Below, one piece after another: positions 13,626-24,777 of a DNA stretch of 64,000 bases. Location: contig VWND01000045.1 in NCBI GenBank assembly GCA_009599575.1, forward strand, positions 62,001 through 126,000, read 5' to 3'. The DNA is from Blumeriella jaapii (lineage: Eukaryota > Ascomycota > Leotiomycetes > Helotiales > Drepanopezizaceae). The stretch's first letter is position 1. Each line of letters begins with the position of its first letter. A program made the translations under genes and the position numbers. The notes under the pieces were generated by a model. It made no database searches. It saw nothing but the letters and a program-made list of their open reading frames with translations, and was not told the DNA's origin.

Positions 13626-15660
13626 TCACATCAGCATGCAACCGTCTTCGTGTGGGATCCCTCTCTGGTTGTTGTTGCACATTTGGAACAATATCTCCCA
13701 GTACTTCAATTGTCCAGTGCCGTCAAAGTCGGCTTCCTCATCCCGGTCGTTACTATCCTGCATCTGTGAGAGCCACGCTCTCCGTGCCTCCGGGTCGTCG
13801 TTCACTGTCCCGATATCAAGGCCAATTCGATACCAAGAAAACGAACCCGTAGAGTCAACCTGAGGATCGTCGAACCGGAATGGGGTCTCCATGATACCCG
13901 ACACGGGGTTCACGGGGCCCTGGAGCGGAAACGGCGTTATCATGGTTCTGGCCCAGGCGTCCTTGAACCACTGCTCGTTCATGATCTCGTCGTCCATCTT
14001 GATAGACGGCTGCTGGCCTGCGTTGCGCCTGATACATCGCTGTCGCACGACCATGTCGTCTATCGCCCGCGCATCATTGCTAACGACGCTGTAGTGGTCT
14101 CTGGCTTGCTTTGCGAAATGCGCCTTTCCGTCCTCTGGGAATCCTATCACCTCCAGCACGTTCTCCTTCACTAGCATATCTAAGAATCGATCCTGACCTG
14201 GGGTTGGCGGCGTGTGGTCTTTGAGCTTGAACCCGGCTCGCACGAGCATGTGTGCGTACCTGAGCATATGGCCACAGAACTGGACCCACCACTTCATTAG
14301 GTTAGCCTCGTATTCCAAATCATTTCTGGGGATAGAAGACTCTCAAGATCTTGCTCGACAACATGTCTTTTCAGCTAGAATGATCAAGTGTCGATGATAA
14401 AACAAGGCGAGGGTCTCGACTTACTCCAATGACCAACGGATCAGTGGTTCCATGATGATGGCGGAACTCAAATGTCGTCGGCTTGTTTGGCCTTTTCAGG
14501 GAGATATTGATCGTCGTCCAGTTCCTCGCTCCGATGATGTCCAACGGCGTGCCATCCGGCGAGTACTGCTCGCCGGCGCACCTCCCGCTCGTAGCCGTGC
14601 GCAGCTCTTCCAAAGTCGTCGTCGCGTATATCAGATCCGCAAACTCGCCATGCGTATACCTCTTCTCCGGAAACGTCACGATGCTCGTGCCGATAGGATC
14701 CAGCTGATGCCTGAGACGTTCCATGCCCAGTCTCAACCGATAGCACCATCTGTTGTCTCGAAGCTCCTTCTTGACCCACTTCTCAATCTGGTTCTCGAAT
14801 AACCCGTACAAGACACACAGCGTCTGCGCCAACTCGAGCGAGATGTCCTCATCGCGCAACCCAAAGTGCACCTGCAGATGCCCTCTGCCAAAGTACGCGC
14901 CACCCGCCGCCCCATCGAACTGCAGATCCTGATGCAGCTGCTGGAGCTGTGGAAACCACAGACGGTCCGAGTCAAAGTCCATGACCTTGGACACGAGCTC
15001 GGCGCCCACGCAGCGGTAGAAGCCACGCACCTCTTCGAACGACGTTTGCTGCAGCTGCGCCAGCTCCCGCCGCGACGGATGCACGCTGTCATCCCACGTC
15101 AGGTGCCAGGAGTCTGAGCTCGCCGTCTTGGGCGTGCCGCCCCATTTCACCTCGCCCAGGAGCGACGGGACCACGCTCGACTCCGGCAGGCGCCGGTTCA
15201 GGAAGTCGAGGAAGTAGTGTAGCAGTCGGCCGCGCAGGCTGAAGGAGAGCTGGGAGTCCTGCGTCGACATTGAAAGCCCGCTCACGTCGGAGAAGGCGGG
15301 CGAAGGGTCATCGACTGGCTGGGCGGTGCGCTGACGCGCTGCGTGCTGTCTTCTGGGTGAGGGCGTGGTGCCGTCGCTGTCGCTGTCGTGATCATGGATG
15401 ACGAGAGGCTGACCGAGCTCCGCTCTCAGTCTGTTGAGATTAATCGGCGGTATGTCAGGGCTGGGAGGCGACGCCTCGATCTTTGGATTGGTTGCTAGCC
15501 ATTCCTCGTAGGCGTACCGATTGATAGCGAAGTTGAGTTCGATTTCCAACCCAAAGGTCAGTAGCGGACGTCTTTGATGCTCCTGGAGCCTCTGCCCTGT
15601 TGTCAATTGGGATAGCGCTCGCAGTCTTTGCTGATCGTGATCATCAAGATGATGCGCCAT
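13626..15660 (-). CDS. Fungal amidoligase-like (ATP-grasp/GCS-like) protein
   Basis: It resembles the putative amidoligase (Amidoligase_2) proteins common in filamentous fungi, relatives of glutamate-cysteine ligase and glutamine synthetase folds predicted to join an amine to a carboxyl group. The substrate is unknown. Visible marks are the N-terminal FGLEIELNFAI (the metal-binding E.E strand of the fold), GGAYFGRGHLQVHFG and FEFRHHHGTTDP. Two exons, 15660-14425 and about 14339-13626, give about 649 residues. The donor GGA/GTAAGT is clear; the acceptor at 14340 was chosen because it restores the frame. An in-frame Met at 15831 is also possible, but the residues before 15660 look like translated leader. 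Convergent with UFD1. Confidence 0.75.
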
Positions 15661-16540
15661 CGCGACGTGATGGCTCTGCGTTGGCACTCTTGTAAAGTAT
15701 GCTCTGTGATGTCTTCGGCCCGGGGTCCTGGGGCAATAGCAGAGGTGCGTTTGGGCTGTCACCCATTGTGACAGGTGGTGAGTGTCAAATAGTGCCATTC
15801 TGCTTGAAAGAGTGTCGAGACTTGGCCGCAATGGGTTTGTTGATTTTCCGCATCCGTCGAGTGGTGAACAAAGGGCTGGGAGGTACGGGGATGAGAAGTC
15901 ACTTGTTTTTGGAAATTGGGCCCGGAGCGAGAGGCTACCTCGCTCTGTAGTAATTAAAGCTAATTTCTGCGAGATACTTATGTTTAGTTGTCTTATTCAT
16001 TATGTTTATTCGAAGCCGCGGTCTTTGAGCTTTGGTCGAAGTCAACAAACTCGCTTAGCTCGCCAAAACTACCCCTTTTGTCGGGCTTATCTAGGTCACG
16101 GGCAGACCAATTGTCGTATAAATAACAGAAAAAGAGACCGGCGAAAAAACAGATCACCGATGTAGAGTCATCTGCAAACAAGAGACAACAGAAGAGTTGG
16201 GTACAGATTCAATGTCCGATTGGTTCTGTGTAGGCGCCTCTGACGGCACAGTGCACTAAGTCTCGTTTTTATTGTTCGAGATCGAAAGATCTAATGCGCT
16301 AGACTGTGCCCTGCCCGATGCGATCTCTTTTCATAGGCCTCATACAAAAACTACTATGCCGTATACGTCGTGACTGTACAATTCCAATTCCAACTCCTGT
16401 TTACGCGCTTCCCGGATGCGCCACCCACCCCGAGGAGATACACCCCTCCCCGGCTCTAGGCCTTCCCACCCAACCCGGAGCAAAGCCAGAACACCCAACC
16501 CGAAGCAAAGCCAGAAAGCCAGAAAGAAACGCTCTCGTCA
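15661..16540. other. Intergenic, no gene seen
   Basis: 5' flank of the amidoligase-like gene and 3' flank of the F-box gene. The stretch 16410-16530 has CACCCAACCCGGAGCAAAGCC-like short direct repeats (GGAGCAAAGCCAGAA and CGAAGCAAAGCCAGAA). No supported gene. Confidence 0.55.
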
Positions 16541-18928
16541 TCACCATGCATACCCATCAACGACAGAATCGTCCCCATTCCAGTCGTCATCACCACTCAT
16601 CTCCTCATCCAAGAAATCCGCCTCGGTAGCCTGCGTCTCAGTAGGTCGCAGGTTGTCAATCCGGACATTGACAGTCTCACACAAGCCCTGAATAATTTCC
16701 CCTCTCTTGTCTTTAGCTTGGGCCGTAGACGCCATCTCGTTGTCGGAGCCGTCTGGATTGATGCCAGGACATGACACGATCAGCGGGTAGTTTTTGCCTG
16801 CTGTGTGCTTGAGAAGATTTAGTTCGCGCTCAAGGCGGTTGTATCTGCTTGGTCGGGGAACGATGGGACGGGATTGGTAGTCTTCCCTGGCCTCGGGTTC
16901 GGAGTCGGAGGATTCGGCGTATTTTCCAGACGGAACATTTCGAGCTGCATTGCGACCCGAGCGGCGAGCTATTGGCTCTTCCTCCTTGGTCTCCTTCGAC
17001 TCCTTCTTAACGTGACTTTGTGGCGGACGATCATGACTCGAGAGCGCGTGTGATAATGCAGCTTCGGGTTCGAGAGCATCAAGACCTGATACTCTAGAAC
17101 GAAGTGAGAAGCGCTTAGTTTCAGGTGCTGCGACCACCTCTCCATTCACTTTCACAGGAATCGCCACCACGAATGAGTTCGGTTTCTTTAAGCTAGGAGT
17201 CGGCTTCGGGGGCTTCAAGACATACTTGAAAACCCTCTCCAGGGCTCCCACCCATTTGTCTCGGAACGAAGCTCGGTCTCTCCAACCTATGTTCAAGATG
17301 GCTTGAATGGTCAGGTGACGAAGATCCGGAAGCTTCCCGGCGCTGTTGAGAAGGCTTTGGAAGAACGCCTCGGCCGCAACAATCTCCCATTTGCGGAGTT
17401 GGGTCAATTCAATGGTTTGAAGGGTAGACGGCCAAGAGGGCGTTTGATCCGGCTCCAGGAGATTCTCGTATTGTGGCTCGGAATCTCGGTAGGTCGCATG
17501 TAGGTTATAATATGTCAAGTTCATGCGGAAAACTTGCAAATTTGGACACGCTGGGCCAAGCGTTGGAAGGAACGATAGACTCAAGGATTGATTGTGGTTG
17601 AGCGTCAAGACCCGGAGCTCTCTACCGTGAGTGAGAAGGAAAGGGGCGAAGTCTTCTGCGACAATCTCCCAGCAGTTGATCAGCTCCAGATTACGGAGTC
17701 CAGTAGGAAGCATGGGCAGCAGTTTGGCGTTCATGAGGGTCGATGACTCGAACACCAAGTGCTTCAGACTCGGGAGATTACCGAGTGCTTGAGCGAGGAA
17801 AGCTTCGTGCTTGGGATCTTCTTCGTCCTTCTTTAAGCTCGGGATCTGATAATTGACAAAGGCCACCTTCTGGAGAGAAGAGAAGGTAGGTTTCATGTGA
17901 ACCTGCGGTATGTGTTCGATGGAATATTTCTTGCCGCCCATTCTCGATGACCATCGCCAGCTTCTAAGTCTTACAATACTCGTCTTGTCCCCTCGCGTGG
18001 GATCAGCGGCAGGATCAACATGTTCAAGGGCATCGAAAATTGCGCTAGGATAAGTCCACTTGAGATTGTCGTCCAAGTCACGGTATGGTGACATGTCCTT
18101 CTGGTGATAGAACTCCAGATCAGTCAATCGAGGCAAGTCCTTGATCAAGCCGTACAAGTCCAGGTGGCCACTGCCAGGCAGAGAGTATGCCGCGACCTGA
18201 CCAACATCGATCCGCAACGACACAACCTTCTGCCGGTACTTGAAAGTCAGAGGTACAGGGTCTGCCGTTAACAAGTCCACCAGTCTGTGTGCGTGTACCA
18301 TGGGAACCAAAGGGGGCGAGGAGTAGAGGACGGTGAAGGCGGGCTCTGCAAAGCCGTGGCACAGCCTAGCGACGTTGAGGAGCCACCGTCCGGACGGGAG
18401 AGGTTGAAAGGTGTGCTCTTCGTAGAGAGGGTATGTGGCATACTGGAAAATGGATACCAGGACATGATAGGGGAGCGTTTGCCACGCGGGGATGACTCCA
18501 GAGCCTTCTATATGGGTGGTGCTCTGACTTGGTATCGACTTCGAGGAGACGATTCTCGATGGTTTCCTCCTCTTTGGTCGTCCATTATGGGAATCGCTGC
18601 GGTTCTCCTTCGCATGCCGGGAGGGCGGACGCGGGCGTTTCTGCTGGCCTTGCTGAGACTTCGAAGCTCGAGCACTAAGTGTAGAGTGTGTACCGGCAGA
18701 GACGAGATAGGGTTGGTTTCGCTGTCTCCGGAAGCGAGAAGGCGGGCCCTGAGGTTCTTCTTCTTTTTCTTCTTCTTCGGAGGTAAAGGAATCATCTTCC
18801 CCTTCGTTGGATTCCTCGTCGGTAGAGGACTCGGCGTATGATACCACGGGTTTGGGTCGAGTTGTGCGTACTTGCATGCGAGGTGCGTTGCGCGATGCAC
18901 GCTGGCGCGAGGCGGCCGAAGAAGTCAT
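16541..18928 (-). CDS. F-box protein with leucine-rich-like C-terminal region
   Basis: A single uninterrupted frame of 795 residues from the Met at 18928 (MTSSAASRQR). An earlier in-frame Met at 19159 gives an unlikely hydrophobic leader. The first 140 residues are basic and acidic low complexity with several Lys/Arg clusters (GRPKRRKP), so a nuclear location is plausible. An F-box follows at about 146-190 (IPAWQTLPYHVLVSIFQYAT), then a large LRR-like region (LPSLKHLVFESS, GLRNLELINCWEI, LRVLTLNHNQSLSL). It probably serves as a substrate adaptor of an SCF ubiquitin ligase (inference from the F-box). The C-terminus is acidic. Divergent from the SUZ12-like gene. Confidence 0.82.
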   Translation of the reverse strand: MTSSAASRQRASRNAPRMQVRTTRPKPVVSYAESSTDEESNEGEDDSFTSEEEEKEEEPQGPPSRFRRQRNQPYLVSAGTHSTLSARASKSQQGQQKRPRPPSRHAKENRSDSHNGRPKRRKPSRIVSSKSIPSQSTTHIEGSGVIPAWQTLPYHVLVSIFQYATYPLYEEHTFQPLPSGRWLLNVARLCHGFAEPAFTVLYSSPPLVPMVHAHRLVDLLTADPVPLTFKYRQKVVSLRIDVGQVAAYSLPGSGHLDLYGLIKDLPRLTDLEFYHQKDMSPYRDLDDNLKWTYPSAIFDALEHVDPAADPTRGDKTSIVRLRSWRWSSRMGGKKYSIEHIPQVHMKPTFSSLQKVAFVNYQIPSLKKDEEDPKHEAFLAQALGNLPSLKHLVFESSTLMNAKLLPMLPTGLRNLELINCWEIVAEDFAPFLLTHGRELRVLTLNHNQSLSLSFLPTLGPACPNLQVFRMNLTYYNLHATYRDSEPQYENLLEPDQTPSWPSTLQTIELTQLRKWEIVAAEAFFQSLLNSAGKLPDLRHLTIQAILNIGWRDRASFRDKWVGALERVFKYVLKPPKPTPSLKKPNSFVVAIPVKVNGEVVAAPETKRFSLRSRVSGLDALEPEAALSHALSSHDRPPQSHVKKESKETKEEEPIARRSGRNAARNVPSGKYAESSDSEPEAREDYQSRPIVPRPSRYNRLERELNLLKHTAGKNYPLIVSCPGINPDGSDNEMASTAQAKDKRGEIIQGLCETVNVRIDNLRPTETQATEADFLDEEMSGDDDWNGDDSVVDGYAW

Positions 18929-19532
18929 GATGCCGGCTCGAGAATCTCCCCACGTACGTTTGCAAGGTCCTAAAGGACTTCTGAGCCTTCGGAAAGGACA
19001 ATTGATGCAAGCATCCAGAAGGTTCTTATAGGATATCGCAGAAGCTGTGCGATAAAGCGAGAGGACTGGATTAGGGAGAGGTGAAGGGTAAAGAGAGGTG
19101 AAGGCGAGGATGAAGGTGAAGATGAAGGTGAAGATGAAGACGAAGGTGACGACGTTCAAGGGGAAAAGATTTTCCGTCGCCGGCTCTGCACAGCGGCACG
19201 CAATAGTGACGCTAACCCAAGCTGGGCTAGACGTGAGCTTATTTATCGGAATGAGACTATACTATATGCAGCGTGAAACAGTGGGGCGTAACAAATGGGC
19301 GTAAATAAACCAAAACATCCATCTTCTCGACTACCCTTGACCCTTCGAATATTCAAACACAACAATTCGCACGTGTTACATGAGAATCTAGCTATCATCT
19401 CACGCCACAAGACAACAGAGGCTTGCGCCCATTATTGCACCTATATGGTTATTATTGTTTGCAAAGATTGCCTCTCTCATCCATCAGCTCATGATATAAA
19501 ATGGAGGCCTGGTGAGCCCAGAACGATGAGAA
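18929..19532. promoter_or_regulatory. Divergent promoter region, F-box gene / SUZ12-like gene
   Basis: About 600 bp between two divergent start codons. A GAAGGTGAAGATGAAGGTGAAG purine-rich repeat lies at about 19098-19145. No named regulatory site is recognised. Confidence 0.5.
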
Positions 19533-22119
19533 ATGTCCGATGAAGGGTTGGGAGATGTTGCGCTCTCGGTTTACAACAAGCTCCACAATCCCAACCGACG
19601 AACCTACCTCAAGAGAAATGTGCGCCAAGTCCTCCACTCTCTCATTCAAATGGGATCAGCGGCTTCAAACCTGAGACCATCCGTTGGAGTCAGACCTCAA
19701 GAGCCGTCCGTGGCTCCCGTCGACTCCGACGAAAATGATGAGGACGACGAGCCCCAGCCCGTGAAGCGAAGAAGGCTTTTCGACGATAGGTCTAGCTCCT
19801 CTAAACATTTCGACGATGACATGGAGGTTAGAAGGCCTTTGAGTCAAGCAGAAACTAGAACGAATCGAGCGTCTCCGTGGTCCCTCAGGCCGGAAAGCAT
19901 GAAGCCTCACAGTCTCCATGGTACTCCCAAGCCATTTGGAACACGGCCCAAATCGAGCAAGATGTCAATTCAGAAGCTATTGCCCGAAACTCCGGTGGAC
20001 TTCTCCGAGTCGATGCGTATCGATATATATCGTATCAACCCCGATCAAGAGGAGGCGATTGATCACGACCGTGGGAAGGTTTTCGATATTCCGTGCAGAT
20101 GCTCGATTGCTATACTCTACGCCGAGAATGACGAAAATCCCGGTGATATGGATGCTTCAGAATTCTTGGACATTTGTAAGGAGGTCAAGGCGTGCACGCT
20201 ACGTGTTGCTATCAATTATGACGGAACGGTGGCGAGAGAAGTCATCCTTTCTGAACCATTCGTCTTTTCACCGCTCCAATTCTATGTCAATCGAAAATGG
20301 AAACTCAATGGCGAATGGGTTCGTGAATTTGGGTTCGCAGAGAGATATCGAGTGAAAATCAAACTGGAGCTGATAGGATTTCACGAGACTTGGCCTCCGA
20401 TAGGTGGTCGGGGCTCGGTGTCCAACCTGATTGACCTAGGATTCATCAGCACAGAAGATACTCACTTGTGTTGCGAAGCAAATCCTTTCGCTGATACCGA
20501 CCGCCATGCACGAGCCAAATTACATCTTGGCTATAAGACCGTAGTGCAGGCCATCCGGTACAATCTGGAGGTGCAAATCAGATGGGCGTATCCGAGCTAT
20601 CTGAGAGACGTGAAGCCAAAAATGCGAGATCAGCGATCGGTCGTACGTCTAGTCCTGGTTCAAAAGTCCCCGAACTCCCCGAATCTCTCGGAAAGCGTCA
20701 AATAGAGGATTTCGCAGTCCAGAAGAGCCCTGGAAGTAGCCGTGTGTCAAGAAAGCGCACGGCTGTTCCTACATACAACCTCAAGGCTCTGAGCATCAGA
20801 ACTCAAAAGATGTCTCCAAGAGGTCCACGCACGAACAAACTGGAGCAACGAAATCTTGACCGAAGTGGCATCGTGGTTCTCTATAGCTTCAATAGGGCAG
20901 GAGCTCGAGGCGGAGGGAACAAGCGAGAAACCACTATCACAGGGCTGAAATGCCTGTTTTGTCTTTCTCGGAGTAGCACTCTTGAGCAGCTGAGGTTTCA
21001 TCTTCACACCGACCACGATGCTTTCAAGTTCCATATTCGCCAGCGGCAGCCAGACTCTTCTGGTGTGACTTACCACATTGAGATACATAAGAACGATAGA
21101 CCTGGCCCAGCTCTCTTTCACGGCCCTCACAGAACCGTTCAGCTGGGCCCGCCTGTAAGCCTGTTTGATCTGGAAAAATACCTCGGTGGAGACGACTCCT
21201 GGACGCAAGCTCGCAGTGGTATCTTGCACAATCGCACGCATCTCGATTCTCGTTCGCGTGGGACTGAGTCTTCGCTATCGCCATCGCCTTACGGGTCTCG
21301 TCATAGCTCGCCCAATACATCAACCAACACTGATGATCTGATTGACCCGGAGAAAGACGAAGTAGAAGATCTTTTACCAATTAGGCAGAAGAAAGCTTTT
21401 TATGTCCCTCGAATAAGAAAACCGGTGTACGATCCTATTACCAAACAGCTTCTGAGAACTGGAGACGAGATACGCAACACCGCCGACGAGACAGACGAGG
21501 CCTGGATACACCAGAGGCAGCGGGATGGCTTGAATGACTTTACAGATGAGGATGTCTTACCCGAAGAAAGAGTTCATACATCAATGGAACTCGTTCATCA
21601 TGAATCAGCGCCTCACAAGCAACAAGTTCCACGCCGATGTGATTGTCCGCTTTGTGGAGACGAACAAGGCCTGGATCGTGGAAAAGATGCCTCGGAGGTG
21701 CGAGTTCATGAAACAAGCAGAAAACTTCCTTCTGAAGGGAGTCCTCGACGAGCGCCGTCTCCGACACTGCTTGGGGATCATCGAAGCAGAAGGGAAAGCA
21801 ATGGCGGCTAGACGGAAAGCAAACAGGCGACAAGATGTCGATCTGGATCGCATGGACAACGAGAAATCCTTGAAAACGCTTCCGACTCGCCCTCTGCAAA
21901 CATGCATATGCGGAGAACGCCAGCCGGTGGACCGGGTCACCTGTCGCGGCGCTGTAAGTCATTTCCAGATCCGAAACCCGGTTTACATCAGTCCGCTCTA
22001 ACTGGGAATTGTAGACATGCATACATCGCTTCTTCTGCCGGTCGTGCGCGCAGGCCTCGGGCAGGTCGCTACTGAGGGCTTGGAAATGCGACGATTGCTT
22101 TTATTCCTGTTGCGCATAG
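19533..22119 (+). CDS. SUZ12-like VEFS-box Polycomb protein with C-terminal PHD-like finger; apparent frameshift
   Basis: Likely SUZ12 homologue, the PRC2 scaffold that supports H3K27 methylation. Exon 1 (19533-20642) has a basic cluster PVKRRR and a long conserved-looking region. An intron from GTACGT at 20643 to about 20695 (or 20707) leads to a C2H2-type finger (CLFC...HLHTDH, about 20950-21025) as in SUZ12. The VEFS box follows (21565-21790: EFIHQWNSFIMNQR, VRFVETN, CEFMKQAENFLL, LRHCLGIIEAE). The frame changes by +1 at the GAAGAAAG stretch 21563-21570; removing one A joins LPEE to EFIHQW. A last intron (21954-22014) adds a Cys/His cluster: CICG, VTC, ATCIH, FFCRSC, WKCDDC, then TAG at 22117. 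This finger after the VEFS box is unusual to me. Total about 810 residues. Confidence 0.8.
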
Positions 22120-23439
22120 CCGCAGGTTCCGGGAGAAAGAAATGGGGCATCAGCATGGCGTTAACGGGAATTTCGGTCTTGCATGCGCTGTATCAACAGA
22201 GCAAGGATTCGGAGGCGTATCATTGGCTGACGCAAGGCATCTGGTGGCTTTGGGCGACGGAAGCATCGCCTGCTCTTAGTGTATTCCAAATGGACAAGAT
22301 ATTAGGATACGCATGGGATACAGCTCTTGAGCTGAAGTGGGCCTACAAGGCAGCTTCTAATCGAAATTTCAAGTGGCGGTAGCAAACGCCCTCGCTCGCA
22401 CAGTGATTGACAAGCTTAGCTAATCGGGTTGAGTCGTTGCTTTACGTCTCAATTGGATTCGAAGTCAGGCACGTGCTCGGGGCCTGTTTGGCAGCGATAG
22501 TGTGTTCCAGATTCTGAAGTCGGTAAACAGATTCTAGTGAATGAAAGAAATGTGACCGATCTTCGAGTTTGGAAAACCGGGATTCTGGATGCAAAAGGCC
22601 GTTTTTGGCACCGAAATGAAGAGGTAGCACATGAGCGAGCATTCAGAAACCGGTGATTCCAAAGCGTCACGTGCTAGATTGGCCTTTTGATCTTGGTACA
22701 ATTGCGCTGTCAGCTTCTATGCGTATCTGTGCCCCGCTTAGGGATTGTTATCATAGGCTAAATTATTAGAAGAATCAGGCTTTAGACAAGAGATAGGTTA
22801 TGTTCTAATTTTCTTTGATTTGAGAGTTGTTTAGACGTCGAGATGTCTCTGGTACAAATCACGTGATTTGAGCAAATAATGCGCTATGGGGGGTGTAGGC
22901 TTTGGACGCTATAGCGCGGGCATGCGGTACAGTATGTAGCTACGGGCTTTGAATGCTGTAGCTAAAGCTTCACCCAGCGAAAGTAAGGTACTTGCGTTGC
23001 TAAACAATTGAATTTTGTAAGTCGCATGTATTAAAACGAGTGTGGTGCAAAACAGTTGGACTCCCAAGGTGCTGTACAATACAATCACTGAAAATCGCAT
23101 ATGCAGGGTGCCGAAATGTAGAAAAAAACATGTAGAGTTTGCTCGTTGGTTAGATAACGAAGTAAGGAAACTGACGGTCGTCAAGCATGCCGAAAGGCAA
23201 TCCTCAAAGCAGGTACTGTTCTGTAGGTTTATAACGCCATGGGTTCTTACTGTGATGCGTTGTAACTCAGTTGTAAGCAAGAATTTCGGCGTTTCTGGCA
23301 AGATTTCATACCACACTTCAAGGTATGAATGATGTCAATGTGATAATATCAAAAGATTCCACACTTGCTCTCAAATTCTGATAGCAGAGTTGTCATTAAT
23401 ACAGATGCGCCATGACATTATAGAAAATTGGTAGAGTGC
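22120..23439. other. Intergenic, no supported gene
   Basis: Short overlapping frames exist on both strands near 22909-23332, but none resembles a known protein and codon use is not gene-like. This is the flank of the satellite array that starts at about 23440. Confidence 0.5.
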
Positions 23440-24075
23440 AAATTGAAAGGCGCTGATAGCTGGCTGCGTGAGTTTCAAACGATTTAACAAGGACGTTCAG
23501 GTATACCGATCAGCTGAAGCGCTATAATACTATTGAAAATCTGTAAAGTAAAAAATTGAAAGGCGCTGATAGCTGGCTGAATGAGTTTCAAACGATTTAA
23601 CAAAAACGTTCAGATACACCGATAAGCTGAAGCGCTATGATACTATAAAGAATCTGTGAAGTGCAAATTAAACGGCGCTGATAGCTGGCTGAGTGAGTTT
23701 CAAACGATTTAACAAAAACGTTCAGATAAACCGATAAGCTGAAGCGCTATAATTATAAAGAATCTGTAGAGTGCAAATTGAAAGGCGCTGACAGCTAGCT
23801 GGGTGAGTTTCAAACGCTTTAACAAGGACGTTCAGGTACCCCGATAAGCTGAAGCGCTATGATATTATAAAGAATCTGTAGAATGCAAATTAAAAAGCGC
23901 TGATAGCTGACTGGATAAGTTTTAACGCTTTAAAAAAACGTTCAGGTACACCGATAAGCTGAAGCGCTATGATACTATAAAGAATCTGTAGAGTGCAAAT
24001 TAAAAGGCGCTGAGAGCTGGCTGAGTGAGTTTCATACGATTGAACAAGGACGTTCAGGTACATCTAAAAGCCGAA
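23440..24075. repeat. Six-copy ~112-bp tandem satellite
   Basis: The phrase GGCGCTGATAGCTGGCTG or a close variant begins near 23448, 23562, 23674, 23784, 23896 and 24006, a spacing of 110-114 bp. Each unit continues with GAGTTTCAAACGATTTAACA, ACGTTCAG, GATAAGCTGAAGCGCTAT and AAAGAATCTGTAGAGTGCAA. Differences between copies are mostly C/T and G/A transitions plus short indels. The unit length is not a multiple of three and no shared open frame is evident. Confidence 0.92.
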
Positions 24076-24777
24076 GTTGATAGGCATGGTCCCAGAGACT
24101 GGTATTTATAAACTGGTTTATGCAGGGTCTAACTTGAGGCTCCCAAAGAACTAACTGTACATATGTACTATGTTGCTTGATCCAGGCTTGTCCCGTTCCG
24201 GCTTGCCGGTCGAAAGAAATTCCGGCCGGGTGGTGAGTCGAATTCACCTCCCGGACGCTCGGCGCTGGACGCCCGGCGCTTGGCGCTTACCGCTGGCGCT
24301 TAACGCTTGACGCCTCACGCTCGACCCACCCACCCATCCATCCAGACTCTCCATCCCCCCAAGCAACACTTCCCTTCGACTTCAACCTCACCTGCAACTT
24401 CGACGTCCCCTTCACCTCCGTCGCCGTCGCCGCCGTCGGCGTCGTCTATGTGGTTGCGCTGCGTTCGGGGCGGGCGGATCTTGCGACAATGCAGAGAGAG
24501 CCTTGAGCTGGATACCCGCGTCAACACCCACCACCCAGTGCATGAGAGAGTGCGACCTCGTCTACCTTCACAATACTAAGCTCTCCGGGCACCCTACCGC
24601 GCCACGGCCGCGTACATAATACAGCTTTGAACCAGCACACGGCGACCTTCTTCCTTTCCCAGCACCCGCCTTCGCACACTTTCCGCCGCCCCCTCGGACA
24701 AAGAGCCTCGACCGAGATCACCTCGACCGAGATCAGCTCGAACTCGACGCGTGCCTCGACCGATAACAGTCTTCGGT
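24076..24777. other. 5' region of the Ser/Pro-rich gene with a GGCGCT cluster
   Basis: A cluster of short CGCT-based repeats (GGCGCTTGGCGCTTACCGCT type) spans about 24244-24325. It is followed by a pyrimidine-rich stretch and a GTCGCCGTCGCC triplet run near 24420. This holds the promoter and leader of the gene starting at 24778. Confidence 0.5.

Noticed and set aside
22017..22382. 121-residue frame following the SUZ12-like gene
   Set aside because: It overlaps the last SUZ12-like exon in another frame; the Cys/His-rich reading is the coherent one.
22909..23332. Overlapping frames on both strands
   Set aside because: No domain or family resemblance and no splice or promoter context; likely chance.
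23440..24075. CRISPR-like appearance of regularly spaced repeats
   Set aside because: Units are contiguous 110-114 bp satellite copies with no unique spacers, in a eukaryote.
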